From UBA1757 sp045627385 (GTDB lineage Bacteria > Bacteroidota > Bacteroidia > Bacteroidales > UBA1402): a stretch of DNA of 64,000 bases. The DNA lies in the NCBI GenBank assembly GCA_045627385.1, contig JAZQNO010000023.1:1-64000 (forward strand), in the 5' to 3' direction. Below the pieces are notes generated by a model. It worked only from the letters and a program-made list of their open reading frames with translations, was not told where the DNA came from and made no database searches. A program made the position numbers and the translations under genes. Positions 45,229-53,455 of the stretch are shown here, in pieces (the first letter of the stretch is position 1; the number at the start of each line of letters is the position of its first letter).

Positions 45229-45248
45229 TGGCTCGCTCATCCTTCTAT

Positions 45249-46400
45249 ATGAAAGACGTTTTTGATTCTTCCAAGGCCGATGCCCAAGCTACTCGCGTCG
45301 AACCTGTCGATGCGAAACACTTCGACATTGCCGCTTATGCCGACTACGAAGCCGCTCTTACGGAACGCTGTCAGGCCTTTTGGAACGCCCCTGCCGACAA
45401 AGGGGGCGTCCTTGTCTATCGCCGCATGCGTGTGGCGGAAGTGTTCTCCGCCGGCTGCGCCGATATGGAATCCTCTCTGAAATGGCAGTTAGGAGCGCTG
45501 CGTGAAAGCATGAAATTTAAGGCTGATGTGCCCAATTTTCTGGAGCCTTGGTACGGTTTGGGTACACTGGCTACTGCTTACGGTTTCGACTATCAGTGGG
45601 AACCCGGACTGGCACCGGCCATCGGGGCCCGCGGCAGCGAAGGAAAATTCGCATCAACGGCCGATTTGCTGGCTGCACCGTTCAAACCTGTCGCACAGAC
45701 CCGCATCGGTCGCCACAATCTGGAGATGATCACCTATTTTCTCGACCAGACCGACGGCCGTCTGCCAATCGCTTTCAGCGACATCCAGTCGCCGCTCAAC
45801 ACCTTGAGCAATCTGGTCGACACCTGCCAGTTCTATCTCGATTTCTGTCTTGAACCGGACACGGTTCGCGCCGCCATGGAGCGAACCGCCAAACTCACAG
45901 CCGACTATGTGCGCATCCAGCAGGAACTTATCGGAGACGCGCTGGTCAAACCCGGCCATGGATTCACCTCGAGCCGCGTTTTCGACGGTCTCGGCCTGAG
46001 CGACGACAGTATGACGATGCTGTCGCCCGACCTTTATAAAGATTTGTGCATTCCGGCCTTGGTGCAGGCTGCCGAACACTTTGGGGGACCTGTCTTCCAC
46101 AGTTGCGGCACCTGGTCCGACAAGAAGGAGCTGGTTGCCTCCATTCCGGGGCTGCGTATGGCCGACGGCGCATTCTCGCTGGCCACCGACCCCGGAGCCA
46201 ACAGTCCCGATGGCTACGCCGACACCTTCGCCAACACTGGCATCGCACTCAATGTGCGCATCGTTGGAGGCCCAGACGTTCTCGAGGAAAAAGTGAAAAA
46301 ACTCTGGAAACCGGGCATGAAACTCATCGTCGTCACCTACTGCACCACCCCGCAGGAACAGGCAAAGGCCTACGACCTCATTCACGAAATCTGTCAATAA
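45249..46400 (+). CDS. URO-D superfamily protein, probable corrinoid methyltransferase (1 of 3)
   Basis: 383 residues from the ATG at 45249; the open frame extends further upstream, but only through the remnant region. It belongs to the uroporphyrinogen decarboxylase superfamily but not to heme-type HemE. A His-x-Cys in GPVFHSCGTWSDKK (His284, Cys286) and a late Cys365 in VVTYCTTPQEQ fit the zinc site of MtaA/MtbA-type methyltransferases, which move methyl groups to or from a corrinoid. A hexuronate-type transporter follows after 15 bases. The substrate is unknown; a methylated sugar is my inference from the neighbours. Confidence 0.8.
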   Translation: MKDVFDSSKADAQATRVEPVDAKHFDIAAYADYEAALTERCQAFWNAPADKGGVLVYRRMRVAEVFSAGCADMESSLKWQLGALRESMKFKADVPNFLEPWYGLGTLATAYGFDYQWEPGLAPAIGARGSEGKFASTADLLAAPFKPVAQTRIGRHNLEMITYFLDQTDGRLPIAFSDIQSPLNTLSNLVDTCQFYLDFCLEPDTVRAAMERTAKLTADYVRIQQELIGDALVKPGHGFTSSRVFDGLGLSDDSMTMLSPDLYKDLCIPALVQAAEHFGGPVFHSCGTWSDKKELVASIPGLRMADGAFSLATDPGANSPDGYADTFANTGIALNVRIVGGPDVLEEKVKKLWKPGMKLIVVTYCTTPQEQAKAYDLIHEICQ

Positions 46401-46415
46401 TCAAACTTCACCATT

Positions 46416-47726
46416 ATGGCTAACAATAGAGGAAATTACCGTTGGCGCGTGGTGGCACTCCTGTTCTTCGCCGCCACCATCAACTACATCGACCGTCAGA
46501 TTCTCGGTCTTCTCAAACTCGATTTTTCGGCCGAGCTCGGCATTACGGAAGATATGTACGGCTACATCGTGTCGGCTTTTCAAGCGGCCTATGCCATCGG
46601 TCTTCTGTTTGTCGGCCGCCTGATTGACAAATACGGCACCCGCATCACTTACGCCGTAGCCATCGCTCTGTGGAGCCTGGCCGGGTGTCTGCACGGAGTT
46701 GTAGGCGGCGCGCTGGGATTCGTTTTGGCGCGCATCGCGCTGGGTCTCGGCGAATCGGGAAACTTTCCCTCATCCGTCAAAGCCACGGCCGAATGGTTCC
46801 CTAAAAGAGAGCGTGCGCTGGCTACCGGCGTCTTCAATGCCGGCAGCAACGTGGGTCCGGTGTTGGCCGCTTTTCTGATTCCTTTCGTCGCCCTCAAGTT
46901 CGGCTGGCGCGGAGCTTTCATCATCATGGGCTCGCTGGGCTTCATCTGGATGTTGTTCTGGCTACCCATGTACAAGTTACCAAAGGACAAACCCAAGGGA
47001 CTGAGTCAGGAAGAACTCGACTACATCAATCAGGACGGTGTCGAAGAAGAAACCAAAAAAGAAAAAGTCAAATGGGGCGAACTGCTGCGTTTCCGCGGAA
47101 CCGTTGGCATTTGTCTGGCCCGTTTCGTCTGCGACTGGGTCTGGTGGTTCTTCCTTTTCTGGACACCCGATTTTCTACACAAGACCTACGGCATCGACCT
47201 ACAGGGCATGTCGCTTCCGCTGATTGTCATCTACGCCATTTCGGCCTTTGGAGGCGTTTCGGGCGGCGCCATATCTTCCGGTCTCATCAAACATGGTCAC
47301 AACAACATCTTCTCGCGCAAACTTGCCATGCTCATCTGTGCCCTGATGGTGGTGCCCATCGTCATCCTGCCTTCTCTCAAACCCGCAGAAGGAGGTTCGG
47401 TCAATTCGGTCCTCTGGATTGCCGTCGGTCTGATTAGTCTGGCCACATTCGCCCATCAGGGCTGGGCCTCCAACGTCTATACGCTGGTCTCTGACTATTA
47501 CCCCAAGAATATGGTCGCCACCATGACCTCGCTTGCCGGATTCTGCGGTTCCATCGGAGGCGTGCTGGCATCTTCCTTTGTGGGAAATGTCCTCCAGATT
47601 ACGGGAAGCTATTTCGTGGTCTTCCTCATTGCCGGACTGGCATATGTGCTGGCATGGATCTGTCTGCAGATTTTCCTGCCCCGCAAAAGCACTTTCAGCG
47701 ATTTTCAACTGAACAATCTGAAATAG
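46416..47726 (+). CDS. MFS transporter, hexuronate (ExuT) type
   Basis: 436 residues with 12 predicted membrane segments. Family features: NYIDRQILGLLKLDF in helix 1, GRLIDKYGTRITYAVAIAL after helix 2, and LGLGESGNFPSSVKATAEWF, typical of the ExuT/anion:cation symporter group that takes up glucuronate and galacturonate. In this locus it probably imports uronic acids released from pectin, or a methylated uronate. It lies 15 bases after one URO-D gene and 4 bases before another, which suggests a single operon. Confidence 0.9.
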   Translation: MANNRGNYRWRVVALLFFAATINYIDRQILGLLKLDFSAELGITEDMYGYIVSAFQAAYAIGLLFVGRLIDKYGTRITYAVAIALWSLAGCLHGVVGGALGFVLARIALGLGESGNFPSSVKATAEWFPKRERALATGVFNAGSNVGPVLAAFLIPFVALKFGWRGAFIIMGSLGFIWMLFWLPMYKLPKDKPKGLSQEELDYINQDGVEEETKKEKVKWGELLRFRGTVGICLARFVCDWVWWFFLFWTPDFLHKTYGIDLQGMSLPLIVIYAISAFGGVSGGAISSGLIKHGHNNIFSRKLAMLICALMVVPIVILPSLKPAEGGSVNSVLWIAVGLISLATFAHQGWASNVYTLVSDYYPKNMVATMTSLAGFCGSIGGVLASSFVGNVLQITGSYFVVFLIAGLAYVLAWICLQIFLPRKSTFSDFQLNNLK

Positions 47727-47730
47727 CGGA

Positions 47731-48735
47731 ATGAATCTCGTCAGATTTCTCAAAAACTGTCAGGGTGTGCCGGCACTGCCTATCATGACTCACCCGGGAA
47801 TCGAGTATATCGGAAAAACCGTTCGAGAAGCGGTTACCGATGGACAGATTCATTATGCAGCCATCAAAGCTTTGTCGGAGCGTCACCGCACCGCCGCCTC
47901 CACTGTAATCATGGACCTGACCGTCGAAGCGGAAGCCTTCGGCGCCGATGTGGTGTTTCCCAAGGATGAAATTCCTTCCGTTACGGGTCGTCTGCTGAAT
48001 TCGCTAAAAGATATCGAAGCGCTCAAAGTACCCTCACTGTCGGCCGGACGTGTGAGTGAATATCTGAAAGCCAACCGTTTGGCCGCAGAAGGTATCAACG
48101 ACCGCCCTGTCTTGGCCGGCTGTATCGGACCTTTTTCTCTAGCAGGTCGCCTATTCGGCATGAGCGAAATCATGGTGGAGGTGTGCGTTTCACCAAAGAG
48201 CATCGCTTCTCTTCTAGAAAAATGCACGGCTTTTCTGCTCGACTACTGCAGGGCCGTCAAAGCTACCGGCGTGGACGGCGTCATCATGGCCGAACCAGCA
48301 GCCGGACTCTTGTCCGATGACGACTGCATAACCTTCTCCACCGTTTATGTCAAGCGCATCGTCAAAGAGTTGCAGGACGACAATTTCACCGTCGTACTTC
48401 ACAATTGCGGAAACACCGGACATTGCACACATGCCATGGTAGAAAGCGGAGCCCATGCGCTTCATTTCGGAAACAAGATTGATATGTCGGATGCCGCTCG
48501 CGTAGTTCCTTCCGACATTCTGATAATGGGGAATCTTGACCCTGTTTCGGTATTTCGTTTGGGCAATCCGGACAGTGTCCGTCGCGAAACGGCCCGCCTG
48601 ATGCGGCAGATGCTTCCCTATCGCAACTTCATCGTTTCTTCAGGTTGCGATTTGCCGCCTCATATTCCCGAGGCCAACATCGAAGCGTTCTTCGAAGCCA
48701 CCAATCGAAACGAATTGTTCCTTTGTCAAGGTTAA
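47731..48735 (+). CDS. MtaA/MtbA-type cobalamin methyltransferase, URO-D superfamily (2 of 3)
   Basis: 334 residues. The zinc-binding pattern of methylcobamide methyltransferases is complete: His224 and Cys226 in VVLHNCGNTGHC, Cys306 in SSGCDLPPHIPEANIEAF. LIMGNLDPV and the N-terminal PIMTHPGIEYIG region also fit MtaA/MtbA rather than HemE. Known relatives transfer methyl groups from a methyl-corrinoid protein to a thiol or pterin, so this may be the methyl-accepting partner of the first URO-D protein (inference). The gene begins 4 bases after the transporter, and the activation-domain gene follows 6 bases later. Confidence 0.85.
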   Translation: MNLVRFLKNCQGVPALPIMTHPGIEYIGKTVREAVTDGQIHYAAIKALSERHRTAASTVIMDLTVEAEAFGADVVFPKDEIPSVTGRLLNSLKDIEALKVPSLSAGRVSEYLKANRLAAEGINDRPVLAGCIGPFSLAGRLFGMSEIMVEVCVSPKSIASLLEKCTAFLLDYCRAVKATGVDGVIMAEPAAGLLSDDDCITFSTVYVKRIVKELQDDNFTVVLHNCGNTGHCTHAMVESGAHALHFGNKIDMSDAARVVPSDILIMGNLDPVSVFRLGNPDSVRRETARLMRQMLPYRNFIVSSGCDLPPHIPEANIEAFFEATNRNELFLCQG

Positions 48736-48741
48736 ACACTT

Positions 48742-49464
48742 ATGAATCAGCCGTTCAATCATTATCGTCTGCCGCTGTCACAGGTACTTCCCAATTTGAA
48801 GGAAGCCTGCAACTATATGCATGTGGACTGTTCCGACAGCGATTCCGCTTACCTGTTCCTGAAACACAAACTTCAAGAACTTGGCCAGTTGTCATCGGAA
48901 GCCATCGGCGGATACCGTTTGGGACACATCGTTTCACTCGACATCACTTCGGGTCGATTGGAATGCGCGATGAACGATGCAAACGGCTCGGTGACAGCGG
49001 TTCTAAAGCCGGGGCCTCAGGTCTGCGGATATCTTAAGGAATGTGACGAAGTGGCCCTGTTTCTCTGCACGGCCGGTCATCTTTTCCGCGAACAGTACGA
49101 CGAATACAACCGCCGTGGCGACATCCTGGAAGCCTATCTGACCGATGCGCTCGGCTCCCTGAGCGTGGAAAATGCAATGGACCGGATTCATGAGGCCTTG
49201 GCCACGGAAATGCAGCAAAGAAATCTGAAAATCACCAACCGCTACAGCCCGGGCTACTGCAACTGGCCCGTGACCGACCAGCGATCGCTCTTCGATCTGA
49301 TTGGCGACAACCAAACAGGCATCAGTTTGAACGATTCCTGCCTGATGTCTCCCATCAAATCAGTCAGCGGCATCATCGGCATAGGCGAAAAAGCTCATCG
49401 GCGCGCCTACGGATGCGCCGTCTGCCAAAACAAGACCTGCATCTACCGGCGGTTGCTCAAATAA
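48742..49464 (+). CDS. Stand-alone methionine-synthase activation-domain protein
   Basis: 240 residues. The second half matches the B12-dependent methionine synthase reactivation domain: the SAM-binding RxxxGY motif is RYSPGY (167-172), followed by a conserved SCLMSPIKSVSGIIGIG block. There is no catalytic, folate or cobalamin domain. The C-terminus carries Cys225, Cys228 and Cys233 (CX2CX4C), suggesting a metal or Fe-S site. In MetH this domain re-methylates oxidised cob(II)alamin. Next to MtaA-type genes it may reactivate a corrinoid methyltransferase. A part of a split MetH is the main alternative. Confidence 0.82.
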   Translation: MNQPFNHYRLPLSQVLPNLKEACNYMHVDCSDSDSAYLFLKHKLQELGQLSSEAIGGYRLGHIVSLDITSGRLECAMNDANGSVTAVLKPGPQVCGYLKECDEVALFLCTAGHLFREQYDEYNRRGDILEAYLTDALGSLSVENAMDRIHEALATEMQQRNLKITNRYSPGYCNWPVTDQRSLFDLIGDNQTGISLNDSCLMSPIKSVSGIIGIGEKAHRRAYGCAVCQNKTCIYRRLLK

Positions 49465-49468
49465 AGCC

Positions 49469-50410
49469 TTACAAACTGATTTCTGAAGCGAAACGTTCGG
49501 CGGGCGAAATGTGTCCGTTGAGCGATTTCAAGCTGGCAGAAGCCACCGCAGCATCGTGATAGAATGCCAGACGGGCATCCAGCGAAACGGCTTCCTGCAG
49601 GACGCGCGTCTTCTCTTCAACGCTGTCGTGCGCGCAATTATCGATGGCGGCCACGCAACCCTGCGTCACGTGCATGCACATCGGAATCACGTCTCCCGAC
49701 ACCACCCAATTGCCTTCAGCAGATTCCAGAAACGACACCAATTGGCCGCAGGTGTGACCTTCGCAAATTTTCAGACGAAGACCTTCGAAAAGTTGGAACG
49801 AGCCGTCGCTCAGACGCTTCACACCCTGCGGCAGTTGCGAAGTTTCCATCTGTCCGTCCAATTTCATCAGCAGTCCGGCTCGGTCGACCGGTTCCAAATT
49901 TTCAGGCAGATAGGCATCGGCTTCCCAAAGACCCGGATTAAGCGAATTCTGCCATTGGGCCTGAGTAGTCCAGTGACGGGCATTGGGAAAAGTCATCCGA
50001 AGCGTCAGACCCGGATGCGGACCTCTGAAAGCGTTGACGTCGCACACGGATGTTTCGCCGGTCTGTTCAGAAACCAGCCGGGTGCAGCCTCCGCAATGGT
50101 CAAAATGAAGATGACTCAACACCACATCAGTCACTTCCTCGGCCCGATAACCTTTCTTCTCCAAGGCTTCCGCAATATCCGTCAGATCCCTGAACCGATA
50201 ATAGGGCATTCCGCATGGTTTAAGACCGACTCCACTGTCAAATAGCACTTTGCGCGTGCCAAAATCAGCAAATACGCAACGCATGGCCAAAGGACAGCGG
50301 TTATCGTTGTCTACGGGATATTTGGAAGACCAGACCTTGCGCGACATGACGCCGAACATAGCTCCTCCGTCGGTCGAAAAAAGGCCGGTGTCTATGGTGA
50401 AAATTCTCAT
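49469..50410 (-). CDS. MBL-fold metallohydrolase
   Basis: 313 residues from the ATG at 50410 (MRIFTIDTGLFSTDGGAMFG). The metal-binding HxHxDH motif is in VVLSHLHFDHCGGC, with a further His in EGHTCGQLVSFLES and Asp in WVVSGDVIPM. It most resembles the lactonase/AHL-lactonase-like branch. Substrate unknown; a sugar lactone would fit the locus but is a guess. The open frame runs on upstream through rfbD in antisense, which I regard as spurious. It converges on the activation-domain gene with a 4-base gap. Confidence 0.85.
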   Translation of the reverse strand: MRIFTIDTGLFSTDGGAMFGVMSRKVWSSKYPVDNDNRCPLAMRCVFADFGTRKVLFDSGVGLKPCGMPYYRFRDLTDIAEALEKKGYRAEEVTDVVLSHLHFDHCGGCTRLVSEQTGETSVCDVNAFRGPHPGLTLRMTFPNARHWTTQAQWQNSLNPGLWEADAYLPENLEPVDRAGLLMKLDGQMETSQLPQGVKRLSDGSFQLFEGLRLKICEGHTCGQLVSFLESAEGNWVVSGDVIPMCMHVTQGCVAAIDNCAHDSVEEKTRVLQEAVSLDARLAFYHDAAVASASLKSLNGHISPAERFASEISL

Positions 50411-50419
50411 AGGAAACGC

Positions 50420-50427
50420 TAAATTTG
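50420..50427 (+). promoter_or_regulatory. -7 element for rfbD
   Basis: TAAATTTG matches TAnnTTTG, 22 bases before the rfbD ATG, inside the 39-base gap shared with the divergent MBL gene. Confidence 0.5.
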
Positions 50428-50432
50428 TGCTG

Positions 50433-50440
50433 CAAAAATA
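50433..50440 (-). promoter_or_regulatory. -7 element for the MBL-fold gene
   Basis: CAAAAATA reads TATTTTTG on the minus strand (TAnnTTTG), 22 bases before the MBL start. It lies 5 bases from the opposing rfbD element, so the two promoters would compete. Confidence 0.45.
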
Positions 50441-50449
50441 CAGAAAAAA

Positions 50450-51361
50450 ATGAAACTGATTCTTGTCACGGGAGCCAACGGCCAATTGGGCAACGAGCTC
50501 AGGCTGCTCGCAGCCTCCTTCCCTTCGTTCCGTTTCTCCTTTATAGATGTACAGGAACTCGACTTGTGCCAGACAGACGATGTGAGTCGTTATTTCAATA
50601 ATCTCAAACCCGATTACGTCATCAATTGTGCCGCCTATACGGCTGTGGACAAAGCCGAAGGAAACGAGGCCGTCTGCCGGGCCGTCAACCGCGACGCCGT
50701 GGAGAATCTGGCTCGCGCAGCCCGCGAGACGGGATGCCGGATGCTGCACGTTTCCACCGATTACGTTTTTGACGGACAGGGTATCGAGGGAGAAGACAGA
50801 CAGCTTCGCCCCTACCGCGAAGACGACCCGACGGGTCCCTGTTCCGTGTATGGCAAGACCAAACTCGAAGGCGAAGAGATTCTGATGTCTGTCTGTCCGG
50901 ACGCCGTCATTCTGCGCACTGCTTGGCTGTATTCGCCTTTTGGCAACAATTTTGTCAAGACCATGCTCCGATTGGGTCTGAACGGCAGCAAGCTGCGTGT
51001 CGTCGCCGACCAATGGGGCTCTCCGACAGCCGCCGCCGACCTGGCCCGCGCGCTGATGCAGGTCGTTCAGGCTTCCGAAGAGGGACGTTATGTGCCTGGC
51101 ATTTTCCATTTCACCGACGAAGGCACCTGCAACTGGTATCAGTTCACGGCCGAAATTCATCGGCAGGCAGGCATCGTCTCCGATCTGACACCCGTCACCA
51201 CCGACCAGTATCCGACCGCCGCCAGCCGCCCGGCATGGAGCGTACTGGACAAATCGAAATTCAAGGGAACCTACCGTTTCGACATTCCCCAGTGGCAGGA
51301 TAGCCTGGCAAAAACGCTCGTCCGCCTTCAGGATTACGTCGAATCTCTTAAAAACGACTGA
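50450..51361 (+). CDS. rfbD: dTDP-4-dehydrorhamnose reductase
   Basis: 303 residues, extended SDR fold. NAD(P)-binding motif LVTGANGQLGNELRLLA, the YxxxK active site in YGKTKLEGEEIL, and TDYVFDGQG. Makes dTDP-L-rhamnose for surface polysaccharides. The other rml genes are not in the window. It is followed after one base by a GH105 gene, an unexpected operon partner. Confidence 0.93.
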   Translation: MKLILVTGANGQLGNELRLLAASFPSFRFSFIDVQELDLCQTDDVSRYFNNLKPDYVINCAAYTAVDKAEGNEAVCRAVNRDAVENLARAARETGCRMLHVSTDYVFDGQGIEGEDRQLRPYREDDPTGPCSVYGKTKLEGEEILMSVCPDAVILRTAWLYSPFGNNFVKTMLRLGLNGSKLRVVADQWGSPTAAADLARALMQVVQASEEGRYVPGIFHFTDEGTCNWYQFTAEIHRQAGIVSDLTPVTTDQYPTAASRPAWSVLDKSKFKGTYRFDIPQWQDSLAKTLVRLQDYVESLKND

Positions 51362-51362
51362 T

Positions 51363-52583
51363 ATGAAAGCATTTTTCCGTTGCCTGCCCGCATGGGCCCT
51401 CCTGCTGATGTTCACCGTCTCCTGCCAGAGCAGACATCAGAGTCTTCTGTCCTCCACCGCTCAGCCCCTGTCGTTAAGAATGGCCGACAGTGAATTGCGA
51501 CGCCATCCGACTCCTTTCACGCTGGACGGAATGAAAGGCCCCAGATGGAACTACACCGGCAGTATCGAAGTGCTTGCCATTCAAGACCTTTACCGTGCCA
51601 CCGGCAATCAGACCTATTGGGATTATGCTTTTCAGTATGCCGATACGCTAATCGCCTCTGACGGAGAAATCCGCACTTATACCTTGGAGAACTACAACAT
51701 CGACCACGTCTGCCCGGCCCGCACATTGTTCGAAGTTTACCGCCAGACAGGCGAAGAACGATTCCGGAAGGCAATGGAGACGGCGTTCACCCAATTGCAG
51801 CAGCAGCCCCGCACCAGCGACGGCGGTTTTTGGCACAAAGCCGTCTATCCTTGGCAGATGTGGCTGGACGGCCTCTATATGGGCGAGCCTTTCTATGCCC
51901 GCTATGTGGCCACTTTCATTCCCGAAGACCAACGTTTGGATTACTTCAAGGATATCGTCCATCAATTTGTAACCGTCGCCAAGCACACTTACGACCCTCA
52001 GACGGGTGTCTACCGTCACGGCTGGGACGAATCGCGCCAGCAGTTCTGGTGCGACCCCGAGACCGGACAGTCCGAACATTGCTGGAGCCGCGGCCTGGGC
52101 TGGTATGTAATGGGCATGGTCGACGCGCTCGACTACATCCCCGAAGAGGCCGGCCGTCAGCAGGTGATCGACATTCTCAACGGCATCTACCAAAGCCTGC
52201 AGAAATATGCCGACCGCAAGACCGGCATGTGGTATCAGGTGCTCGAATGTCCCGACCGCAAGGGCAACTGGCTGGAATCGACAGGTTCCATCATGTTTGT
52301 CTATGGTTTGCTCAAAGGCATCGACACGGGCATCTTCTCCAAGGAATACACCTTCCTGGCCAAAGAATGGTATGAACGTTTTGTCAGGACTTTCGTCCGC
52401 GAGAACGAAGACGGCACCATTTCCATCACGCAGTGCTGCGCCGGAGCAGGTCTGGGCGGCAGCGACCAGACCCGTTCGGGAAAGTTCGACTACTATGTCA
52501 ACGGCACCAGAATCATCGAAAACGACTGCAAGGCTGTAGGCCCGTTCATTTGGTCTTCCCTATATTACGAAAACCTGGAATAG
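51363..52583 (+). CDS. GH105 unsaturated rhamnogalacturonyl hydrolase, lipoprotein
   Basis: 406 residues with a lipoprotein signal (WALLLMFTVSCQSRH), so probably membrane-anchored. The (alpha/alpha)6-barrel has the family signature VYPWQMWLDGLYMGEPFYAR, whose Asp is the general acid/base, and CWSRGLGWYVMGMVDALDY. It removes the unsaturated uronic acid that pectate and rhamnogalacturonan lyases leave on their products, which complements the two PL1 lyases here. Located 1 base after rfbD and 3 bases before the phosphatase gene. Confidence 0.92.
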   Translation: MKAFFRCLPAWALLLMFTVSCQSRHQSLLSSTAQPLSLRMADSELRRHPTPFTLDGMKGPRWNYTGSIEVLAIQDLYRATGNQTYWDYAFQYADTLIASDGEIRTYTLENYNIDHVCPARTLFEVYRQTGEERFRKAMETAFTQLQQQPRTSDGGFWHKAVYPWQMWLDGLYMGEPFYARYVATFIPEDQRLDYFKDIVHQFVTVAKHTYDPQTGVYRHGWDESRQQFWCDPETGQSEHCWSRGLGWYVMGMVDALDYIPEEAGRQQVIDILNGIYQSLQKYADRKTGMWYQVLECPDRKGNWLESTGSIMFVYGLLKGIDTGIFSKEYTFLAKEWYERFVRTFVRENEDGTISITQCCAGAGLGGSDQTRSGKFDYYVNGTRIIENDCKAVGPFIWSSLYYENLE

Positions 52584-52586
52584 TTT

Positions 52587-53384
52587 ATGGACAACATCCG
52601 ACTGAGGGGTCTGCGCAATCTCCGCGACCTGGGCGGCATAGCCGACTCTGAAGGCCGTCACATCCGCAAAGGTCTGCTGTTCAGAAGCGATGCGCTGAAT
52701 CATCTGACGGCCGAAGACACCGGAATTCTCGCACCCCTGCTGCACACGGTGCTCGACCTGCGCACCTGTCAGGAACGTGAAGAAATGCCCAATGTGCCCA
52801 TTCCGGGGGTGGAAAACATCCATATTCCCATGTTCAAGGAAAAGACGATGGGCATCACCCGGGAAACCGGAGCCGATGTCGGCGCGTTCGTCAAGCGTTC
52901 GACCGACCGGAAGGCTATCCGCGCCATCATTCCCAATATGCAGAGCATCTACGCACAGGTCATGACCGACGATTACATCCTCGACCGTATCGGAGACGCT
53001 CTGCACACTGTCATGGAACATGCCATCGCGGGCAAATCCATTCTGTTCCACTGTTCGGAAGGCAAGGACCGCACGGGCGCCATTTCCGCCTTTCTGCTCG
53101 AACTTCTCGGCGTGGACAAACAGACGATCGTGGCCGAATATTGCCACACTAACCGCGTTGCCAAAAGAAAGGCGCTGATTAACTACATTCTGGTGTTCAT
53201 CTTCAAGGCAGATCCGCTGGCCGCCAAAATGGTCTACAAGGCCTACATCGCAGATGAACGCTATCTGCAGGCAGCTTTCGATTCCATCGACAGACAGTTC
53301 GGCGACCATCAGCGTTTTTTCCGCGAACGGCTCCACATTTCAGACGAGCTGACCGCCCGGTTCCGCGAGGCCGTCTTAGTCTGA
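52587..53384 (+). CDS. Tyrosine-protein phosphatase family protein
   Basis: 265 residues with the cysteine-dependent phosphatase loop HCSEGKDRTG (CX5R) and an N-terminal NLRDLGGIADSEGR block typical of the Tyr_phosphatase3 family. No signal peptide is evident, so it is probably cytoplasmic. In Bacteroidota such enzymes are little studied; some act on phosphotyrosine or inositol-type substrates. It sits 3 bases after the GH105 gene and ahead of the second pectate lyase. Confidence 0.82.
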   Translation: MDNIRLRGLRNLRDLGGIADSEGRHIRKGLLFRSDALNHLTAEDTGILAPLLHTVLDLRTCQEREEMPNVPIPGVENIHIPMFKEKTMGITRETGADVGAFVKRSTDRKAIRAIIPNMQSIYAQVMTDDYILDRIGDALHTVMEHAIAGKSILFHCSEGKDRTGAISAFLLELLGVDKQTIVAEYCHTNRVAKRKALINYILVFIFKADPLAAKMVYKAYIADERYLQAAFDSIDRQFGDHQRFFRERLHISDELTARFREAVLV

Positions 53385-53409
53385 AAATCCACGCGAATCC
53401 GATTAAACT

Positions 53410-53435
53410 CTGTAAGACTTAGAGAGTCTTAACAG
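53410..53435. promoter_or_regulatory. Inverted repeat upstream of the second pectate lyase
   Basis: TAAGACT-tagag-AGTCTTA (53413-53431) is perfect. CTG and CAG extend it outward with one bulged base. There is no T-run, so it is unlikely to be an intrinsic terminator. It lies 25-43 bases before the PL1 start and may be an operator or an RNA hairpin. Confidence 0.45.
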
Positions 53436-53455
53436 GAGTTTTCCAATATTGTCGT

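Noticed and set aside
45102..45248. N-terminal extension of the first URO-D protein
   Set aside because: The extra residues are not URO-D-like, the region contains gene remnants, and TATCTTTG at 45221 would lie inside the coding sequence.
45249..48735. The URO-D proteins as heme-pathway HemE
   Set aside because: They carry His-x-Cys...Cys patterns of zinc methyltransferases, are present as three divergent copies in a pectin locus, and have no heme-synthesis neighbours.
50411..51415. N-terminal extension of the MBL-fold gene to a 648-codon frame
   Set aside because: The extension runs antisense through rfbD and has no domain. The ATG at 50410 is preceded by a matching -7 element and starts the MBL fold correctly.
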